From: Candidatus Hydrogenedens terephthalaticus JGI OTU-1
GTDB lineage: Bacteria > Hydrogenedentota > Hydrogenedentia > Hydrogenedentales > Hydrogenedentaceae
Direction of reading: 5' to 3'
NCBI GenBank assembly: GCA_000493945.1
Contig: AWNW01000004.1
Location: 79,118-97,397, forward strand
Length of the DNA stretch: 18,280 bases
The notes under the pieces were generated by a model. The model was given only the letters and a program-made list of their open reading frames with translations. It did no database searches and was not told the DNA's origin. Numbering within the stretch: the first letter of the stretch is position 1; each line of letters opens with the position of its first letter. Both the position numbers and the translations under genes were made by a program. Positions 16,261 through 18,280 of the stretch are shown in pieces.

Positions 16261-16608
16261 ATGTTCCTGACAATGCTTAAAAGTAAAATACATCGAGCCA
16301 CGATCACCGATGCAAATTTGAATTATGAAGGTAGTATTACCATAGATACGGATTTAATGAGTAAGGCAAATATTCACCCCTACGAAGCGGTTCATGTATT
16401 TAACATCAATACGGGGGACCGTTTCATCACTTATGCTATCGAAGGTCCAAAAGGGAGTGGTGCTATTTGTCTAAATGGTGCAGCGGCTCGTTTGGGACAA
16501 CCTGGTGATTTAATCATTATTGTATCTTTTATTCAAATCCCTGAAGAACAAGCAAAAGGCTGGAAACCGATTATTATTCATGTAGATAAGGATAATAAAC
16601 CTATTTAA
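16261..16608 (+). CDS. panD: Aspartate 1-decarboxylase (pyruvoyl-dependent)
   Basis: Makes beta-alanine from aspartate for PanC; 115 residues. The proenzyme self-cleaves between G24 and S25 in NYEGSITID to form the pyruvoyl group; the numbering matches the well-studied E. coli enzyme exactly, which supports the chosen start (FLTMLKSKIHRA). The partner motif NGAAARL is present. GGAGG lies upstream of the ATG. The C-terminal extension ending DKDNKPI is charged and unremarkable. It is the last gene of the vitamin operon; only a weak 5-bp hairpin (TATCT-AA-AGATA, 16615-16626) follows, so termination is uncertain. Together with PanB and PanC it gives everything for pantothenate except ketopantoate reductase, which is not seen here. 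Confidence 0.97.
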   Translation: MFLTMLKSKIHRATITDANLNYEGSITIDTDLMSKANIHPYEAVHVFNINTGDRFITYAIEGPKGSGAICLNGAAARLGQPGDLIIIVSFIQIPEEQAKGWKPIIIHVDKDNKPI

Positions 16609-16718
16609 TATTCTTATCTAAAGATATTTCCATCCCTGATGAATAACTTTTCCTATGAAAAAATTCCCCTATTTTTGTTATTATAAGCCTCTAATTGTAC
16701 TTACATAAAGGGTAATAA

Positions 16719-17939
16719 ATGACTCATCGAGAACGGGTAATTCGTGCTTTAAATTTCTTAGAAACTGACTATATCCCTATGGATTTAGGAGGTATGGACT
16801 CTACAGGAATTAGCGCTTTTGCATATCCTCATTTAGTTCAATTTTTAGGATTAAAGGAAAGGTTGCCTCATGTTCATGATACGGGTCAAATGCTTGCTTT
16901 ACCAGATTTAGATGTTCTTGATGCTTTGGGTTGTGATGTAATAACAATAAGAATGGGTTTTGCTAATGGGTATGTAGATGAAAATCAATGGGAATATTTT
17001 GATTTTGGCGGTAGATTACCTGCAAAAGTGATAAATGCATCGCGGTTCATAGTTTTGGAAGATGGAACTGTTACCCAGCCCGACTATGGTTTAAGAATGC
17101 CCCCTGATTCTTATGTCTTTGACTCTGAACATGGTGGACAACCTGTTTTCTTCGACAATGAATTACCAGAACTCGATTTAGGAAAGATAAAAGAGGATTT
17201 AAATAAGCACAAATTAAGTGATGAAACAATAAAAAAAGTTTCAGAAATATGTAAAAAAGCGTATGAAGAGACAGACCGTGCTCTTTTCTTAAATGGTCCA
17301 ATGCTGGGAATTGGTATTGGAAACTTTGGAGGAGTAGGCTATTTCCCATTATTATGTTTAACTGATGAAAGAAAAGTAAAGGAATTACATGAATTTCTGC
17401 TAAATCATGCTATTTCCGAACTGGAAAGATTACTCCCCCATGTAAAAGATTATGTCCATATATATATGTGTAATGCGGACGACTGGGGAACTCAAAATAA
17501 TCTTATTGCCTCTCCCGATACATTTAAACGGCTATTTCTTCCTTATTATCAAGAGTTTAATAAATATATTCATACCAAAGCACCAAATATTAAGACTTTT
17601 TTGCATAGTTGCGGTGCTGTTTATGATTTATTAGATTCTTTTATAGAATGTGGTTTTGATATATTAAATCCTGTCCAATGGACTGCAGGGAAATACAATT
17701 ACCATGATTGGAAGAAAAAATGCGAGGGAAGATTGGTTTTATGGGGTGGTGGAATTGACACACAAAAAACACTTCCGTTAGGGAGCAAAGAAGATATAGT
17801 TAAACAGGTTTCTGAAATCGTATCCGTATTTTCCAGAGGGAGTGGATATGTGTTTTGTTCTATTCATAATATTCTTGCAGAAATCGAACCATGGAAAATA
17901 AAGACAATATATGAAACTACACAATCAATAAAGGGATAA
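16719..17939 (+). CDS. Uroporphyrinogen decarboxylase-family protein (MtaA/UroD-like, probable corrinoid methyltransferase)
   Basis: A 406-residue TIM-barrel protein of the UroD/MtaA superfamily. The N terminus MTHRERVIRALNF resembles that of MtaA-like members, not heme-pathway HemE. A probable zinc site is formed by H296 and C298 in FLHSCGAVYDLLDSF, with a further cysteine near residue 384 in YVFCSIHN; such His-Cys-Cys sites activate thiols in methyltransferases. Other family stretches are GPMLGIG and ILNPVQ. Many uncultured anaerobes carry expanded sets of these proteins, several suspected to demethylate small methylated compounds with corrinoid partners. No corrinoid protein or activator gene is adjacent, so substrate and partner are unknown. 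AAAGGG precedes the ATG. It is 110 bp after panD and probably transcribed separately. Confidence 0.88.
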   Translation: MTHRERVIRALNFLETDYIPMDLGGMDSTGISAFAYPHLVQFLGLKERLPHVHDTGQMLALPDLDVLDALGCDVITIRMGFANGYVDENQWEYFDFGGRLPAKVINASRFIVLEDGTVTQPDYGLRMPPDSYVFDSEHGGQPVFFDNELPELDLGKIKEDLNKHKLSDETIKKVSEICKKAYEETDRALFLNGPMLGIGIGNFGGVGYFPLLCLTDERKVKELHEFLLNHAISELERLLPHVKDYVHIYMCNADDWGTQNNLIASPDTFKRLFLPYYQEFNKYIHTKAPNIKTFLHSCGAVYDLLDSFIECGFDILNPVQWTAGKYNYHDWKKKCEGRLVLWGGGIDTQKTLPLGSKEDIVKQVSEIVSVFSRGSGYVFCSIHNILAEIEPWKIKTIYETTQSIKG

Positions 17940-17990
17940 AAATCTTATATAAATTTAGTTAACATTAGAAACAAGAAAAGCGTTTTATAA

Positions 17991-18131
17991 ATGAATAAAA
18001 AAGTAAATTTTGAATCATGCTCCGATGAAGATATTAAGGTAAAAAGGGGAGAAGCCTTACTAATTCCTGCAAAATCATGTAGTAGTGTTATAATAAAAGA
18101 GGGTATGTTTTTAGATTATTACCAACTATAA
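17991..18131 (+). pseudogene. 46-codon ORF resembling the C-terminal tail of type I mannose-6-phosphate isomerase; possible gene fragment
   Basis: A short ORF from ATG to TAA. The middle and end (IKVKRGEALLIPA, then SSVIIKEGMFLDYYQL) resemble the last beta strands of type I mannose-6-phosphate isomerases (ManA), where a K-x-G-E-x-x-x-I-P-A turn precedes the final strands. The catalytic cupin with its metal ligands is absent, and the 50 bases upstream show no remnant of it. It could be a leftover of a deleted manA, a genuine small cupin-tail protein, or a chance ORF. The ribosome site is weak (AAGAAAAG, 13 bases upstream). The similarity was judged by eye only. Confidence 0.35.
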
Positions 18132-18132
18132 T

Positions 18133-18149
18133 TGTTCCAAATTGGAACA
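18133..18149. promoter_or_regulatory. Palindromic operator-like site upstream of the sigma-factor gene
   Basis: TGTTCCAA-A-TTGGAACA is an 8-bp perfect inverted repeat around a single base, 46 bp before the start of the sigma-factor ORF. No T-run follows, so it is not an intrinsic terminator. The right half contains GGAAC, which resembles the -35 core recognised by many ECF sigma factors, but no matching -10 was convincing. It is a likely protein-binding site; the binding protein is unknown. Confidence 0.4.
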
Positions 18150-18195
18150 TTATATTCTATTTAAGAGATTTATATTATCATAGTTATAAGATTTT

Positions 18196-18280
18196 ATGGA
18201 AGAAATAACGAAAGAAATAAGGTTAATTAATGAATGTCTGAACGGCAATGTTGAGGCATTTCGAGATTTAGTTATGACAT
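18196..18280 (+). CDS. RNA polymerase sigma factor, ECF/sigma-70 region 2 start (partial, 3' end off window)
   Basis: Only the first 28 codons are visible. The pattern RLINECLNGNVEAFRDLV matches the opening helix of sigma region 2 in ECF-type sigma factors (L-I-x-x-C-x-x-G-x-x-x-A-F-x-x-L-V). This ATG is the only available start, since an in-frame stop lies three codons upstream. No clear Shine-Dalgarno is seen. The region upstream contains the GTTCCAA/TTGGAAC palindrome, a possible control site. Regulon and any anti-sigma factor lie outside the window. Confidence 0.7.
   Translation, partial: MEEITKEIRLINECLNGNVEAFRDLVMT

Noticed and set aside
16615..16626. Terminator after panD (TATCT-AA-AGATA)
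   Set aside because: A five-pair, almost wholly AT stem with a two-base loop and no real T-run is too weak to call.

Overview
The window is AT-rich bacterial chromosome with short intergenic gaps. The lifestyle markers point to an anaerobic, fermentative, motile bacterium. They are an NAD-linked [FeFe] hydrogenase, a chemoreceptor, a secreted family GH29 alpha-L-fucosidase and a uroporphyrinogen-decarboxylase-like methyltransferase. Secreted fucosidases together with UroD-like proteins are common in the Planctomycetes/Lentisphaerae group and in several uncultured anaerobic phyla, but no taxonomic marker is present, so the lineage stays open.

Left part (1-8452, all minus strand). An operon hydB-hydA encodes the NADH-reacting flavoprotein subunit and the H-cluster subunit of a multimeric, probably electron-bifurcating, hydrogenase; hydA runs off the left edge. 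To its right lie a D-lyxose-isomerase-like cupin, a chemoreceptor with a zinc-binding CZB-type module in its sensor region, and a sigma-54 activator with GAF, AAA+ and Fis domains.

Middle (8453-12498). The activator is divergent from a complete sulfate-type ABC importer, sbp-cysT-cysW-cysA. The space between them holds a textbook -24/-12 promoter (TGGCAC-N5-TTGCT) and an upstream inverted repeat. This makes a self-contained case for sigma-54 control of anion uptake. A tRNA-Arg(UCU) follows.

Right part (12513-18280). A minus-strand fucosidase is divergent from the plus-strand vitamin operon folK-panB-panC-panD (folate and pantothenate synthesis). The folK-panB junction holds a GC-rich, strongly structured stretch. 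Its last strand, next to the panB Shine-Dalgarno, can pair with either of two upstream segments, so it is a candidate cis-regulatory RNA. Next come a UroD-family gene, a 46-codon ORF resembling the tail of a type I mannose-6-phosphate isomerase, and the first 28 codons of an ECF-type sigma factor.

No insertion sequence, CRISPR array, rRNA or phage gene was seen, and no gene-free stretch exceeds 300 bases. The best leads are the panB leader RNA, the sigma-54 control of the sulfate importer, the two thioredoxin-like ferredoxin domains in HydB, and a serine at the proton-transfer cysteine position of HydA.
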